NCBI GenBank assembly: GCA_023393475.1 | Contig: JAEWLC010000077.1 | Coordinates: forward strand, 1-60,293 | Direction: 5' to 3' | DNA: 60,293 bases | Source of the DNA: Pseudomonadota bacterium | Lineage (GTDB): Bacteria; Pseudomonadota; Alphaproteobacteria; Rhizobiales; Devosiaceae | Part shown: positions 16,928-25,029 of the stretch, one piece after another | How positions within the stretch are numbered: the first letter of the stretch is position 1 | How the letters are laid out: the number at the start of each line of letters is the position of its first letter | The notes under the pieces: model-generated | Databases searched by the model: none | What the model was told of the DNA's origin: nothing | Seen by the model: only the letters and a program-made list of their open reading frames with translations | Program-made: the position numbers and the translations under genes

Positions 16928-17356
16928 ATGACCGATCTCAAGCTGATCGCGCTTGATAGCGAAGACCTCGATGTCATCTCCGCCACGACGCAGGATGCGA
17001 TCGTGCGAGTGGGCGATATGGGTTTTGCCAAGGGCGACAAGCGCTTTGCGCTGCTGATGAACCGCTATGCCTGGGAGGACGGCTCGGCCGGCAAGACCGG
17101 AGTGCGGAAGCGGACGGCGCTGCATTTCGACCATGTGCTGGCGGCCAAGGTCGCCGGGATCGATACGAACGCGCTCGAGGGCTCGCTCGAACTGCTGACC
17201 ATACGCTTTGCCGAAACCGAGGCCCCCTCGGGGACGGTCGAACTCGCCTTTGCCGGTGGCGGAACTGTGCGGCTGGAGGTCGAGGCACTGGAAGCGCGGC
17301 TGCAAGACCTGGGCTCGGCCTGGGCGGCCAAGGTCAAGCCCGAGCACGCTTCGTAA
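16928..17356 (+). CDS. DUF2948 family protein
   Basis: A 142-residue protein of the DUF2948 family, which has no known biochemical role and is conserved between murA and hisD in Hyphomicrobiales. Recognisable segments are LKLIALDSEDLDVISA at the N-terminus, KRFALLMNRYAWE near residue 38, and the strand-rich end ending near GSAWAAKVKPEH. The ATG at 16928 is chosen over an upstream alternative because the family begins at MTDLKLIALD. Its stop overlaps the hisD start (TAATG), so the two are translationally coupled. Confidence 0.88.
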   Translation: MTDLKLIALDSEDLDVISATTQDAIVRVGDMGFAKGDKRFALLMNRYAWEDGSAGKTGVRKRTALHFDHVLAAKVAGIDTNALEGSLELLTIRFAETEAPSGTVELAFAGGGTVRLEVEALEARLQDLGSAWAAKVKPEHAS

Positions 17357-18648
17357 TGCCGGTCCGTCTCGATAGTCGCGACGCCGACTTTGCCAACTCA
17401 TTTGAAACGCTGCTGAATTCGAAGCGCGAAGCTTCCGAGGAGGTCGGCAATGCCGTGGCCTCGATCCTCGCCGCGGTGAAGGCGCGCGGCGATGCGGCAG
17501 TGATCGAATATACCGAGCGCTTCGACAAGCAGGCGCTCACGCCGGCCACCCTCGCCTTCACCAGCGACGAGATCGAGTCTGCGGCGTCGCGGATTTCCGC
17601 CGACGTGCTGAGCGCCCTGACCGTCGCGCATGAGCGCATCAAGGCGCACCACGAAAAGCAGAAGCCGCTCGACCACGTTTACCAGGATCATCTCGGGGTG
17701 ACGCTGGGTACGATCTGGACGCCGGTCGAGGCCGTCGGCATCTACGTGCCGGGCGGGCTCGCCGCCTACCCCTCGTCGGTACTGATGAATGCGGTGCCGG
17801 CCAAGGTCGCCGGCGCAACGCGTATCGCCATGGTGGTGCCGACGCCGCGTGGCGAGGTGAACGACGCGGTGCTGGCGGCAGCGCGGATCGCCGGGGTGAC
17901 CGAAATCTACCGGATCGGCGGCGCACAGGCGGTGGGCGCCCTCGCCTATGGCACCAACACCATTGCGCCGGTTTCGAAGATCGTCGGGCCGGGCAACGCC
18001 TTCGTCGCGGCGGCAAAGCGGCAGGTGTTCGGCACGGTCGGCATCGACATGATCGCCGGACCGTCCGAGGTGCTGATCATCGCCGATTCCTCGGCCAACC
18101 CCGCCTGGGTGGCCGCGGACCTCCTGGCGCAGGCCGAGCATGGCGGCGGGGCGCAGTCGATCCTCGTCACCACCGACCACAGGCTGGCCGATGTCGTCGA
18201 GGACGAGGTGTGGCGGCAGATCGAGCTGCTGCCGCGCGCCGACATCACCCGCGAGGGCTGGGAAGAGTTCGGCGCCGTGATCACCGTCACCTCGCTGGCC
18301 GAGGCGGTGGAACTGGCGAACCGCATTGCCTCCGAGCATGTCGAACTGGCGCTCGATGACCCCCGCGCGTTGCTCCCCAAAATCCGCAATGCTGGTGCGA
18401 TCTTTCTCGGGCATCACACGCCCGAAGCGATCGGCGACTATGTCGGCGGCTCGAACCATGTGCTGCCCACCGCCCGGTCGGCGCGCTATGCTTCGGGGCT
18501 GGGAGTGCTCGATTTCATGAAGCGCACATCGGTGCTTGGGTGCGATCCGTCCTCGCTGGCCGAACTGGCTCCGGCGGCGGTGACGCTGGCTGAAACCGAG
18601 GGGCTGCAGGCGCATGGGCGGTCGGTTTCGATAAGGCTCAACCGGTAG
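17356..18648 (+). CDS. hisD: Histidinol dehydrogenase
   Basis: A 430-residue zinc enzyme that oxidises L-histidinol to L-histidine with two NAD+ in the last steps of histidine synthesis. Visible signatures are YVPGGLAAYPSSVLMNAVPA (about 130-150), the GPGNAFVAAAKRQVFG and GPSEVLIIAD segments, the zinc and catalytic region LLAQAEHGGGAQSILVT (about 256-272), and SNHVLPT near residue 366. The length is typical. It is coupled to DUF2948 upstream and lies 2 bp before the UPF0262/phosphatase fusion, in the conserved alphaproteobacterial arrangement. Confidence 0.97.
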   Translation: MPVRLDSRDADFANSFETLLNSKREASEEVGNAVASILAAVKARGDAAVIEYTERFDKQALTPATLAFTSDEIESAASRISADVLSALTVAHERIKAHHEKQKPLDHVYQDHLGVTLGTIWTPVEAVGIYVPGGLAAYPSSVLMNAVPAKVAGATRIAMVVPTPRGEVNDAVLAAARIAGVTEIYRIGGAQAVGALAYGTNTIAPVSKIVGPGNAFVAAAKRQVFGTVGIDMIAGPSEVLIIADSSANPAWVAADLLAQAEHGGGAQSILVTTDHRLADVVEDEVWRQIELLPRADITREGWEEFGAVITVTSLAEAVELANRIASEHVELALDDPRALLPKIRNAGAIFLGHHTPEAIGDYVGGSNHVLPTARSARYASGLGVLDFMKRTSVLGCDPSSLAELAPAAVTLAETEGLQAHGRSVSIRLNR

Positions 18649-18650
18649 CG

Positions 18651-19616
18651 ATGGCGCTTTCACCGCGACAGTTCGATCCCAAGACCGATCACCTCGTCGC
18701 CGTTACGCTCGACCCCAATACGATCACCTCGACCAATCCGGACGAGGTGCACGAGTGGCGGATCGCTATCTTCGACCTCGTCGAGGAAAATGTGTTCAGA
18801 CCGGCGCGGGTGAAGGCGACGGGGCCCTACGCGCTGCACGTCTCGATCACCGGCAACTACATCCTGCTCGATGTGCGCAACCCGGACACCTATGAGCCGA
18901 TCGCCGCGCACTATCTGTCGCTTACGCCGTTCCGGCGGCTGATCCGCGATTATTTCCGCATCCGCGAAAGCTACTACGACGCGATCAAGACGGGTTCATC
19001 GAACCAGATCGAGACCGTCGACATGGCGCGACGCGGCCTCCACAACGATGCGGCGGAACTGCTGCGCACGCGGCTCGACAACAAGCTCGAGATGGACCTC
19101 AACACGGCGCGGCGGCTGTTCACACTGATCTGCGCGGTGCAGCCGTTCGCGAGCCGCATCGACGAGCGCGAATCGAACCTCCCGACGGTGCTGTTCGTCT
19201 GCTCGATGAACTCGGTGCGCTCGCCGATTGCGGCGGCGCTGGCGCGGCGACTATTCCCCGGCCGGCTCATCGTCCGCTCGGCCGGCGTGCGCTCCGGCAA
19301 GGCCGATGCGTTCGTCGAGGAGGTGATGGAGGAAATCGGCATCGACATGAGCGTGCACACGCCGCACACCATGGAGGAGCTGGTGGCCAACCATTTCGAC
19401 CTCGTCGTCACCCTGTCGGGCGATGCGCCCGAGGCCGTGGAGCGGCGCGGCCTCGAGACCGGCGCGGTCGAACATTGGCCGATGCCCGACCCGACAGAGA
19501 CCGAAGGCAACCGTGAGGCGGTGCTGAGCGCCTACCGCACGCTGCGCGATACGCTACAGCAGCGGGTGCGCGAGCGACTGGACAAGCTCGTGGCCGGTGC
19601 GCCGAAGCCAGCGTGA
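18651..19616 (+). CDS. UPF0262 - low-molecular-weight phosphatase fusion protein
   Basis: A 321-residue single reading frame joining two proteins that are usually separate neighbours. Residues 1 to about 165 match UPF0262 (LVAVTLDPNTI, VHEWRIAIFDL, the ITGNYILLDVR strand, and a helical end FTLICA). Residues about 178-315 match the low-molecular-weight phosphotyrosine phosphatase/arsenate reductase fold, with the P-loop VCSMNSVRSP (the C-X5-R motif) and the late DP motif WPMPDPTE. No stop or start codon interrupts the join. UPF0262 has no known function; the phosphatase domain should dephosphorylate a small or protein substrate in the cytoplasm. The gene starts 2 bp after hisD and infA follows 156 bp on. 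The domain calls are firm; that the fusion is real and not a sequencing artefact is likely but unproven. Confidence 0.85.
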   Translation: MALSPRQFDPKTDHLVAVTLDPNTITSTNPDEVHEWRIAIFDLVEENVFRPARVKATGPYALHVSITGNYILLDVRNPDTYEPIAAHYLSLTPFRRLIRDYFRIRESYYDAIKTGSSNQIETVDMARRGLHNDAAELLRTRLDNKLEMDLNTARRLFTLICAVQPFASRIDERESNLPTVLFVCSMNSVRSPIAAALARRLFPGRLIVRSAGVRSGKADAFVEEVMEEIGIDMSVHTPHTMEELVANHFDLVVTLSGDAPEAVERRGLETGAVEHWPMPDPTETEGNREAVLSAYRTLRDTLQQRVRERLDKLVAGAPKPA

Positions 19617-19772
19617 GCCGGCTGGATTCACTGGCATCGCGCACCTATATGTTTCGCACCGCCTGTTTTTGCGGGTGGTTCACAAAGCGGGCGGCTTGAA
19701 GTATAGCTGCCGGCCAATCCAGCCCCCGACATTGTCAGTAGCGTGTTTCGTGGGGCCGTCTCAGGAGAGAGA

Positions 19773-19991
19773 ATGGCTAAGGAAGAAGTGCTCGAGTTTC
19801 CGGGCGTGGTCGTTGAACTGCTGCCGAACGCGACCTTTCGCGTGAAACTCGAAAACGAGCACGAGATCATCGCCCACACCGCCGGGCGCATGCGCAAGAA
19901 CCGCATCCGCGTTCTCGCCGGCGACAAGGTGCTGTGCGAAATGACGCCCTACGATCTGACCAAGGGCCGGATCACCTACCGCTTCAAGTAA
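19773..19991 (+). CDS. infA: Translation initiation factor IF-1
   Basis: A 72-residue OB-fold protein that binds the ribosomal A site during initiation. The sequence MAKEEVLEFPGVVVELLPNA and the segment HTAGRMRKNRIRVLAGDKV are classic IF-1. The ATG at 19773 follows an AGGAGAGA ribosome site and gives the universal 72-residue length; an upstream in-frame start is not needed. maf follows 8 bp later. Confidence 0.98.
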   Translation: MAKEEVLEFPGVVVELLPNATFRVKLENEHEIIAHTAGRMRKNRIRVLAGDKVLCEMTPYDLTKGRITYRFK

Positions 19992-19999
19992 GGGCAAAG

Positions 20000-20638
20000 A
20001 TGGCCAGCCGTCCCGAGCTTATCCTCGCGTCCGCTTCCCCGCGGCGGTTGGCGCTGCTCAACCAGATCGGCATCGAGCCCGAGCATCTGGTCCCTGCCCA
20101 TATCGACGAAACACCGGAAAAGAACGAGCTGCCGCGTAAGCTCGCGCAACGCCTTGCCGACCAGAAGGCGATCGCCGCGCAGCACAAGGCGCGGACCTCG
20201 GGAATTGCGAGCAATGCGCTCGTCCTCGCGGCCGATACCGTGGTTGCGGTCGGGCGCCGGGTGCTGCCGAAGGCCGAGACGATGGAAGAGGCCTCCGAGT
20301 GCCTCCGCACGCTCTCCGGCCGCTCGCACCGGGTGTTCACCGCCGTCACCATGCTCACGACCTCGGGCGCCATGCGCAAGCGCCTCGTCGAGACGCGCAT
20401 TCGCTTCAAGCGGCTTTCGGCGCGCGAGATCGAGAGCTACCTCGCCAGCGCCGAGTGGCGCGACAAGGCCGGCGGCTACGCCATCCAGGGGATTGCTGGC
20501 GCATTCGTGCTGAAGCTCCAGGGCTCCTACTCCGCCGTGGTCGGCCTGCCGCTCAACGAGACGGTGTCGCTGCTCGCCGGCGAAGGCTACCCCGTGCATT
20601 TCAACTGGCTCAACCAGTCGAGCCTGTCGGCGGTCTGA
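20000..20638 (+). CDS. maf: Maf family nucleotide pyrophosphatase
   Basis: A 212-residue Maf protein, a house-cleaning pyrophosphatase that removes non-canonical or modified nucleoside triphosphates. The start LILASASPRRLALLNQIG is the family signature, AADTVVAVG (about residue 75) carries the catalytic Asp, and the segments AEWRDKAGGYAIQGIAG and SYSAVVGLPLNET near residues 152 and 175 are conserved. It begins 8 bp after infA and overlaps yacG by one base, so infA-maf-yacG form one transcript. This arrangement is usual in Hyphomicrobiales. Confidence 0.95.
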   Translation: MASRPELILASASPRRLALLNQIGIEPEHLVPAHIDETPEKNELPRKLAQRLADQKAIAAQHKARTSGIASNALVLAADTVVAVGRRVLPKAETMEEASECLRTLSGRSHRVFTAVTMLTTSGAMRKRLVETRIRFKRLSAREIESYLASAEWRDKAGGYAIQGIAGAFVLKLQGSYSAVVGLPLNETVSLLAGEGYPVHFNWLNQSSLSAV

Positions 20639-20844
20639 TGGCCGAAGTCATCAAGCTCAGGAAGACGGTGCCCTGCCCGATCTGCGGCAAGCCCTCGAGC
20701 CAGGCCAACCACCCGTTCTGCTCGCCCCGCTGCCAGGATATCGACCTCAACCGCTGGCTCTCGGGCAGCTATGTCATCCCCGCACGCGATGACGAGAAGG
20801 ACGAGGACGGCGTGGTGACCCGGGATGACGGGGACGAGGAGTAG
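20638..20844 (+). CDS. yacG: DNA gyrase inhibitor YacG
   Basis: A 68-residue zinc protein with four zinc ligands in CPICGKP (C13, C16) and FCSPRC (near C28 and C32), followed by a conserved DLNRWLSGSYVIP segment. YacG binds GyrB and can inhibit gyrase. The acidic C-terminal tail is typical. Its ATG overlaps the maf stop (TGATG), so translation is coupled. Confidence 0.94.
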   Translation: MAEVIKLRKTVPCPICGKPSSQANHPFCSPRCQDIDLNRWLSGSYVIPARDDEKDEDGVVTRDDGDEE

Positions 20845-20877
20845 GGCTCAGTCCCCTCCCCAGGCTGGCGTTCGCCG

Positions 20878-21639
20878 CTACGGCATTAGCTGGCCGCCGT
20901 TCACATCGATGATCTGGCCAGTGATGTAGCCCGACATGGAATCTGCGGCGAGGAAGATGTAGGCACCGACGCAATCCTCGGCGGTGCCCAGCCGCTGCAT
21001 GGGAATCTGCGCTGCGGCGGTGTCCTTTACCGATTGCGGGGTCCGGTCGTGGAACGGGGTGATGATGAACCCCGGCGCCACCACATTGACGCGGATATGG
21101 TCGGGCGCGAACTCGCGGGCGGCGTTGCGGGTGATCGAGTGCACAGCCGCCTTGGCCGAGGCATAGACTGTCGAGCCACCGAAGCCGCCGAACCGGCCGG
21201 CAATGGAGCCGGTATTGATGATGGAGCCGCCGCCGCCGGCCTTGAGATGCGGATGGGCGGCCTTGGTCACGGCCAGCACCGAACGCACGTTGAGATCGTA
21301 GACCTTGTCATAGGCGGCATCGTCGAAGGCCGCGTTGGTGATGCGCTCGAGGATGGCCCCGGCATTGTTGATGAGGATATCGAGGCCGCCCAGCCCGGCC
21401 ACCGCATCGGCGACGATTCGCGCCGCCACCGATGAGTCGCTGACATCGCCGAGCACCACGATCGCCGTGCCGCCGGCGTTGCGAATCTCCGCCGCCACCG
21501 CTTCCGCCGACTCGGCGTTCCGGTTGCCGTGCACGGCGACGGCGACCCCGAGCCGGCCCAGTTCGCGGGCCACGGCGGCCCCGATGCCTGTCGACGAGCC
21601 GGTCACCAACGCGCGCTTGCCCTTCAGATCGTCCAGCAT
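20878..21639 (-). CDS. Short-chain dehydrogenase/reductase (3-oxoacyl-ACP reductase-like)
   Basis: A 253-residue classical SDR with the cofactor motif TGSSTGIG (about residues 13-20), NNAG (about 89-92), the catalytic Ser in NTGSIAG and the YASAK active site (about 155-159), ending in the usual ITGQIIDVNGGQ. It is on the opposite strand to the conserved infA-maf-yacG group, converges with yacG, and its promoter lies in the short gap before tRNA-Phe. It resembles FabG-type and sugar-alcohol dehydrogenases; the substrate is unknown. Confidence 0.86.
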   Translation of the reverse strand: MLDDLKGKRALVTGSSTGIGAAVARELGRLGVAVAVHGNRNAESAEAVAAEIRNAGGTAIVVLGDVSDSSVAARIVADAVAGLGGLDILINNAGAILERITNAAFDDAAYDKVYDLNVRSVLAVTKAAHPHLKAGGGGSIINTGSIAGRFGGFGGSTVYASAKAAVHSITRNAAREFAPDHIRVNVVAPGFIITPFHDRTPQSVKDTAAAQIPMQRLGTAEDCVGAYIFLAADSMSGYITGQIIDVNGGQLMP

Positions 21640-21790
21640 CGCCCTTCACTCCCCTTGGTTTTGCAGGCATGGAGACTAGCGCTGGATTTCGTGGTGGCAA
21701 GGCATGCGAAAAGGCCGTTTTTCGCGCTTGCGCGCCCCGCCAATGCCCCCTATAAACCGCCCGACTTAAGCGCCCTCGGGCGCCGCGGTT

Positions 21791-21866
21791 GCCCGGGTAG
21801 CTCAGTTGGTAGAGCAGCGGATTGAAAATCCGCGTGTCACTGGTTCGATTCCGGTCCCGGGCACCA
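21791..21866 (+). tRNA. tRNA-Phe (GAA)
   Basis: A complete 76-nt cloverleaf with encoded CCA. The anticodon stem-loop is GCGGA-TTGAAAA-TCCGC with anticodon GAA, the acceptor stem is GCCCGGG with CCCGGGC, and the T-loop has TTCGATT. The 3' end (21851-21866) is the attachment site of the adjacent genomic island. Confidence 0.97.
21851..21866 (+). repeat. attL: direct repeat at the tRNA-Phe 3' end
   Basis: The 16-bp sequence CCGGTCCCGGGCACCA is the end of the T-stem, the acceptor stem and the CCA of tRNA-Phe. An identical copy lies at 26637-26652. Confidence 0.85.
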
Positions 21867-21952
21867 TTTCCTCACAAAATCCCCTTCTTCTTCAATGCTT
21901 CAAGGGCTTGCGCTGCCTTCCGGTACACGGCTAGGTACATTGGAGCGGCATT

Positions 21953-22565
21953 TTGAGGTTGGTATTGAAGTACGTGAATGGCGGCCTGCTTGAGGGCTGG
22001 AGGTACCGTCGCGTGGTGCCGGAGAAGCTGCGACCGTTCGTAGGCAAGCGTGAGTTCAAGCTTTTCCTCGGCCAGACGCATGACGAGGCGGTGCGTTCAT
22101 ACGCGAACTTCCATGCCCTGGCGGAGCGCCAACTGGGAGAGGCGGAGCGACAGTTAGCCAAGGGGAGCGGTTCCGGGCCTATTGCCGATGACAGTGATTT
22201 GGCCCGTTACCATTCCCTGCGTGCTCAAATCCGGGCACTTGGCTTCAACCCAGATGATGACCCGCGCCCCACCGACCCCGACGCCGAGAGCGCGCAGCAC
22301 CTCTACGCTCAACGCATTCTAGACGACTATCCGGTTGAGAAGCGGCAGAGCCATCCTCACTACGGCTCACCGGTCCTGCCGGAGGCCGCCGCCCAGTTGG
22401 TGAGAGCCTTGTTCAACGGCATGCCACCCAAACCCGTCCCTACTCTGAGCGACGCGCTGAGGGTCTACGTGGCCGAGAAGGCCGCTGGGGAAGAGGCCGA
22501 GGACCTCAAGAAGAAGGGGCGTCTCGAAACCATCGTCGGCAAGGCTAAGCAGGTGCTGGGCGGTG
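21953..22565 (+). pseudogene. Truncated tyrosine integrase (N-terminal part only)
   Basis: About 200 residues of an integrase N-terminus of the DUF6538 type (WRYRRVVPEKLRPFVGKREF, then QTHDEAVRSYANFHALAE) and a core-binding-like end near LKKKGRLETIVGKAKQVLGG. After about 22565 the frame runs into low-complexity Arg/Pro sequence, and no catalytic R-H-R-Y region is found here or elsewhere in the island. The start is uncertain (TTG at 21953 in frame). Its position directly after tRNA-Phe is that of the island's own integrase. The loss of the catalytic half, exactly where an opposite-strand reading frame begins, suggests deletion or replacement. Confidence 0.75.
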
Positions 22566-22769
22566 ATCGAAGGCGTCGAAGTACCACTCCTCATACTCCT
22601 CGGGCAGATAGCCGGGTTCGATCAAGAAACCCTCCAGCTTGCCCACGACTTGGCTGGTCACCTCGCCGTCGTCACCGATTGGCCTGCACTCAACGACGAA
22701 GTCGAGCACCGACGGGTCGTCCTGAGACTTGTTCAAGGTGGTGCTTATGCGGAACTGCTGGTCGGACAA
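22545..22769 (-). CDS. Possible small protein or C-terminal remnant, unknown
   Basis: A 74-residue reading frame with normal protein composition (acidic, with EPGYLPEEYEEWYFDAFDHR at the end), which reads more like real protein than the opposite frames here. No ATG is present; TTG at 22769 is the best in-frame start, and the protein-like sequence continues a few codons further upstream. It lies after the serine recombinase gene on the same strand and overlaps the broken end of the integrase by about 20 bp. It may be the tail of a gene cut by a rearrangement. Confidence 0.35.
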   Translation of the reverse strand: MSDQQFRISTTLNKSQDDPSVLDFVVECRPIGDDGEVTSQVVGKLEGFLIEPGYLPEEYEEWYFDAFDHRPAPA

Positions 22770-22818
22770 TGGGTCAATCCTGAACGATATTGAAAATACC
22801 CCAGAAGACAGGGGCGGA

Positions 22819-23490
22819 TTATGCGGTGCTGCCGTACCAGGCTTCCAGCGACCTCTCAGCAGCCGCCGGGTCTTTCCTGATCCGGTCAACGGTCTGACGG
22901 GAGACGCCAGCCTGCTTCGCGATCGCGACCGGCCCCGCGCCCAGCGCCAGCGCATCCTGGACCGCCAAGAACTGCTGCCGAGTGAACGACGGCTTCCGCC
23001 CCAGGTAGCGCTTCTTGTCCTGCTTGGCAGCGTCGATGCCGAAGCGCTGGGCGGCCCTGGTGGCTTCGGCCTGGGCCTGAGCGGTGGCGGCCATGAAGGC
23101 AATGATGCTGTCTCGCACTGCCATCTGAATGGGGTCTTTGGTGGCTCCGTCGAAAGTCATGTTGTTGATCACGGTGCGGACGACCACACCCCGACGCATC
23201 AGTCGCTCGATGGTGCCCCGCACGTCCTGGTAGTTTCGCCCCAGACGGTCCACCCAGCGCACCACCAGGGTGTCTCCGGCGCGGAGCATGTCGTTGAGGC
23301 GGCGGCCCTCCGGTCGCTCGGCGAGGGTGGTGGTTACCCCCGAAGCGCCATGGTCCGCCACCACCTCATCGATTACAAAACCTGCAGCCTCGGCCTGGGT
23401 GCGCTGGTGGCCGAGGGTCTGCTCGGTGGTCGAGACGCGAGCGTAGAGGATGGTCTTCACGTGTGGCTCCGGATGGTCCGCAAGGGTCAT
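22819..23490 (-). CDS. Serine recombinase (resolvase/invertase family)
   Basis: A 223-residue small serine recombinase. The catalytic Ser is in ILYARVSTTEQTL (S20), followed by the conserved LVVRWVDRLGRN segment with the active-site Arg residues, the long E helix (SIIAFMAATAQAQAEATRAA), and a C-terminal helix-turn-helix (VAIAKQAGVSRQTVDRIRKD) that binds DNA. The protein looks intact. Enzymes of this type resolve or invert DNA segments and are often carried by transposons and plasmids. It may serve the island or be cargo from a lost transposon; no transposase or res-like repeat cluster was identified next to it. Confidence 0.92.
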   Translation of the reverse strand: MTLADHPEPHVKTILYARVSTTEQTLGHQRTQAEAAGFVIDEVVADHGASGVTTTLAERPEGRRLNDMLRAGDTLVVRWVDRLGRNYQDVRGTIERLMRRGVVVRTVINNMTFDGATKDPIQMAVRDSIIAFMAATAQAQAEATRAAQRFGIDAAKQDKKRYLGRKPSFTRQQFLAVQDALALGAGPVAIAKQAGVSRQTVDRIRKDPAAAERSLEAWYGSTA

Positions 23491-23634
23491 GACCGCTAGA
23501 CATCATGTCCGTTAGTCGAAGTCAACCCTTACGGACGCCATTCCGAGAGCTTCCCAGCGGACCGCTGGGGTGTACCCTTGCGGACGCTGGACTTCTCGCC
23601 TGCCGCTGCGCATGGCATTGTAGGAGGGGAGACT

Positions 23635-24090
23635 GTGACCATGATCGACAACGGGGCCACCCCCTTCGGCATCTTCCTGTTGGCTGACGCCTACCTCCGA
23701 GCGGCTCGGGATGCTGCTGGGAACTCGCGCAGCAGTACGTCAGGGCCGACCCGCCTACTGGGCTACCACGCCGCCGAACTCTTCTTGAAGGCTTACCTGC
23801 GCGAGCAAGGCGAGCAGGAAGAGACACTACGCCAGTACGGCCATGACCTCCTGCAGATGCTCGATCACGCCATCTCATATGGCCTGACACCAACGAACAA
23901 GACCATCGAGCGTATCCGCCGTGCCAGCGCCACCAAGGACTATGTCGTGGTGAGGTACGCGGTGGTCGAAGATGGCCGGTCAATGAAGTGGGAGACCATC
24001 GTGTCGCTCGCCGAGGATGTTCGGGAATGCGTGCGGGTGGCACTCGGCTACAACGAGTTCGGGATGCCCGTGGCGGCCCCTTCAACTTGA
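23635..24090 (+). CDS. HEPN-domain-like protein
   Basis: A 151-residue helical protein. GTG at 23635 is chosen because AGGAGG lies 7 nt upstream; an ATG two codons later is the alternative. The segment LLGYHAAELFLKAYLREQGE followed by YGHDLLQMLDHAISYGL has the layout of HEPN proteins, where helix 2 carries A-x-E-x-x-L-K and the next helix G-H-D-L. A clear R-X4-6-H RNase motif is not obvious, so ribonuclease activity is uncertain. It diverges from the serine recombinase. HEPN proteins occur in toxin-antitoxin and phage-defence settings, and island cargo fits that. The family call is moderate and the role is inference. Confidence 0.6.
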   Translation: MTMIDNGATPFGIFLLADAYLRAARDAAGNSRSSTSGPTRLLGYHAAELFLKAYLREQGEQEETLRQYGHDLLQMLDHAISYGLTPTNKTIERIRRASATKDYVVVRYAVVEDGRSMKWETIVSLAEDVRECVRVALGYNEFGMPVAAPST

Positions 24091-24254
24091 GACCAGGCCC
24101 CCACCCCTACGGGGGGAACTGGACGACCGATCACCTACGAATACCCCAGCAGGTTTTTGGGCACTTTTCGGAGTGGGGATGCCGTGTAATAGCCTTGGGT
24201 AATAGATACCCAGACACACTCCCGGGTTCTTCACGTAGGTGGCCGACCGATTGG

Positions 24255-24881
24255 CTACCAAGATCCATGAGGATGTGACCACTCGCTGTCGTCCTGCCGG
24301 TAAGACACTCTCGGCTTGTCCTCCAATGCCTTCTCTTTCTTCGCCCTCAAGCTAGCCAGTCTCGCAGATCGCCGTCGGAGGTATCTGTGGACCAACGGCT
24401 GGGTTACGTTGGTGATCGATGCGATCTCAACCTGGGTAATCGTCGGGAAGTGATCAGCCAGCCAAAAGACCTGGAGTTCAACTGGGAGTGGCCTGTCTCG
24501 CCAACTCAGGTTCTCGTTCAGTGCTGCTGCCGCCTTCCAGCTCAATGCAGACTTCGATGCGTGCAGCTCCTCAACGACCTTGTGCCACCGCTCTGCTACC
24601 CAAGCCTGTCCCGCAGGACCGACAACATCGAAAGGGCGGGACCGATTGGTCTCGATCCGCTTTCCCCAACCTCGTTGGACCACCCAGGGGCAGAGACGGT
24701 TGCGTGACTTGGTCGCGGTGTCCTCGATCTGCAGGAACTCCATCTTCCTCAAAATCGTGCGGGTCTCCCTCGACCCTGCCCCGAGCATCTCTCCGAGTTC
24801 GGTGATGGTGACCCAGTTTCCCATGGCGACCGTCAGCATCTCGCCAGTCTGGCGGTCAAAGATTTCCTGCGTGTACTCCAT
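24255..24881 (-). CDS. Island protein with two helix-turn-helix-like regions, unknown
   Basis: A 208-residue protein. The N-terminal part (WVTITELGEMLGAGSRETRT near residue 23) and the C-terminal part (ITQVEIASITNVTQPLVHRY near residue 148) each read as helix-turn-helix segments, so DNA binding is likely. Between them is a Trp- and Arg-rich region. The C-terminal tail is charged. No family was recognised; a regulator or replication-type protein of the island is possible. The start ATG at 24881 has no competing upstream codon of note. Confidence 0.6.
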   Translation of the reverse strand: MEYTQEIFDRQTGEMLTVAMGNWVTITELGEMLGAGSRETRTILRKMEFLQIEDTATKSRNRLCPWVVQRGWGKRIETNRSRPFDVVGPAGQAWVAERWHKVVEELHASKSALSWKAAAALNENLSWRDRPLPVELQVFWLADHFPTITQVEIASITNVTQPLVHRYLRRRSARLASLRAKKEKALEDKPRVSYRQDDSEWSHPHGSW

Positions 24882-25029
24882 TTAACGCCTACTCCAGTTT
24901 GCTCATGTTTGTTGTGAGATGCTTGACGTGACGAGGTTCAGAGGTGACGTTCATGCGGAAGCAAAGCTGCGGCCCTCTGATGGTGGCAGTTGTGCCTTGC
25001 GCCAAGGCGGACGGTGGTTTGGGGGGGCA

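Noticed and set aside
22566..22783. Continuation of the integrase reading frame to 22783
   Set aside because: The residues after about position 203 are Arg/Pro-rich and do not resemble any integrase catalytic region, so this is read-through after a break.
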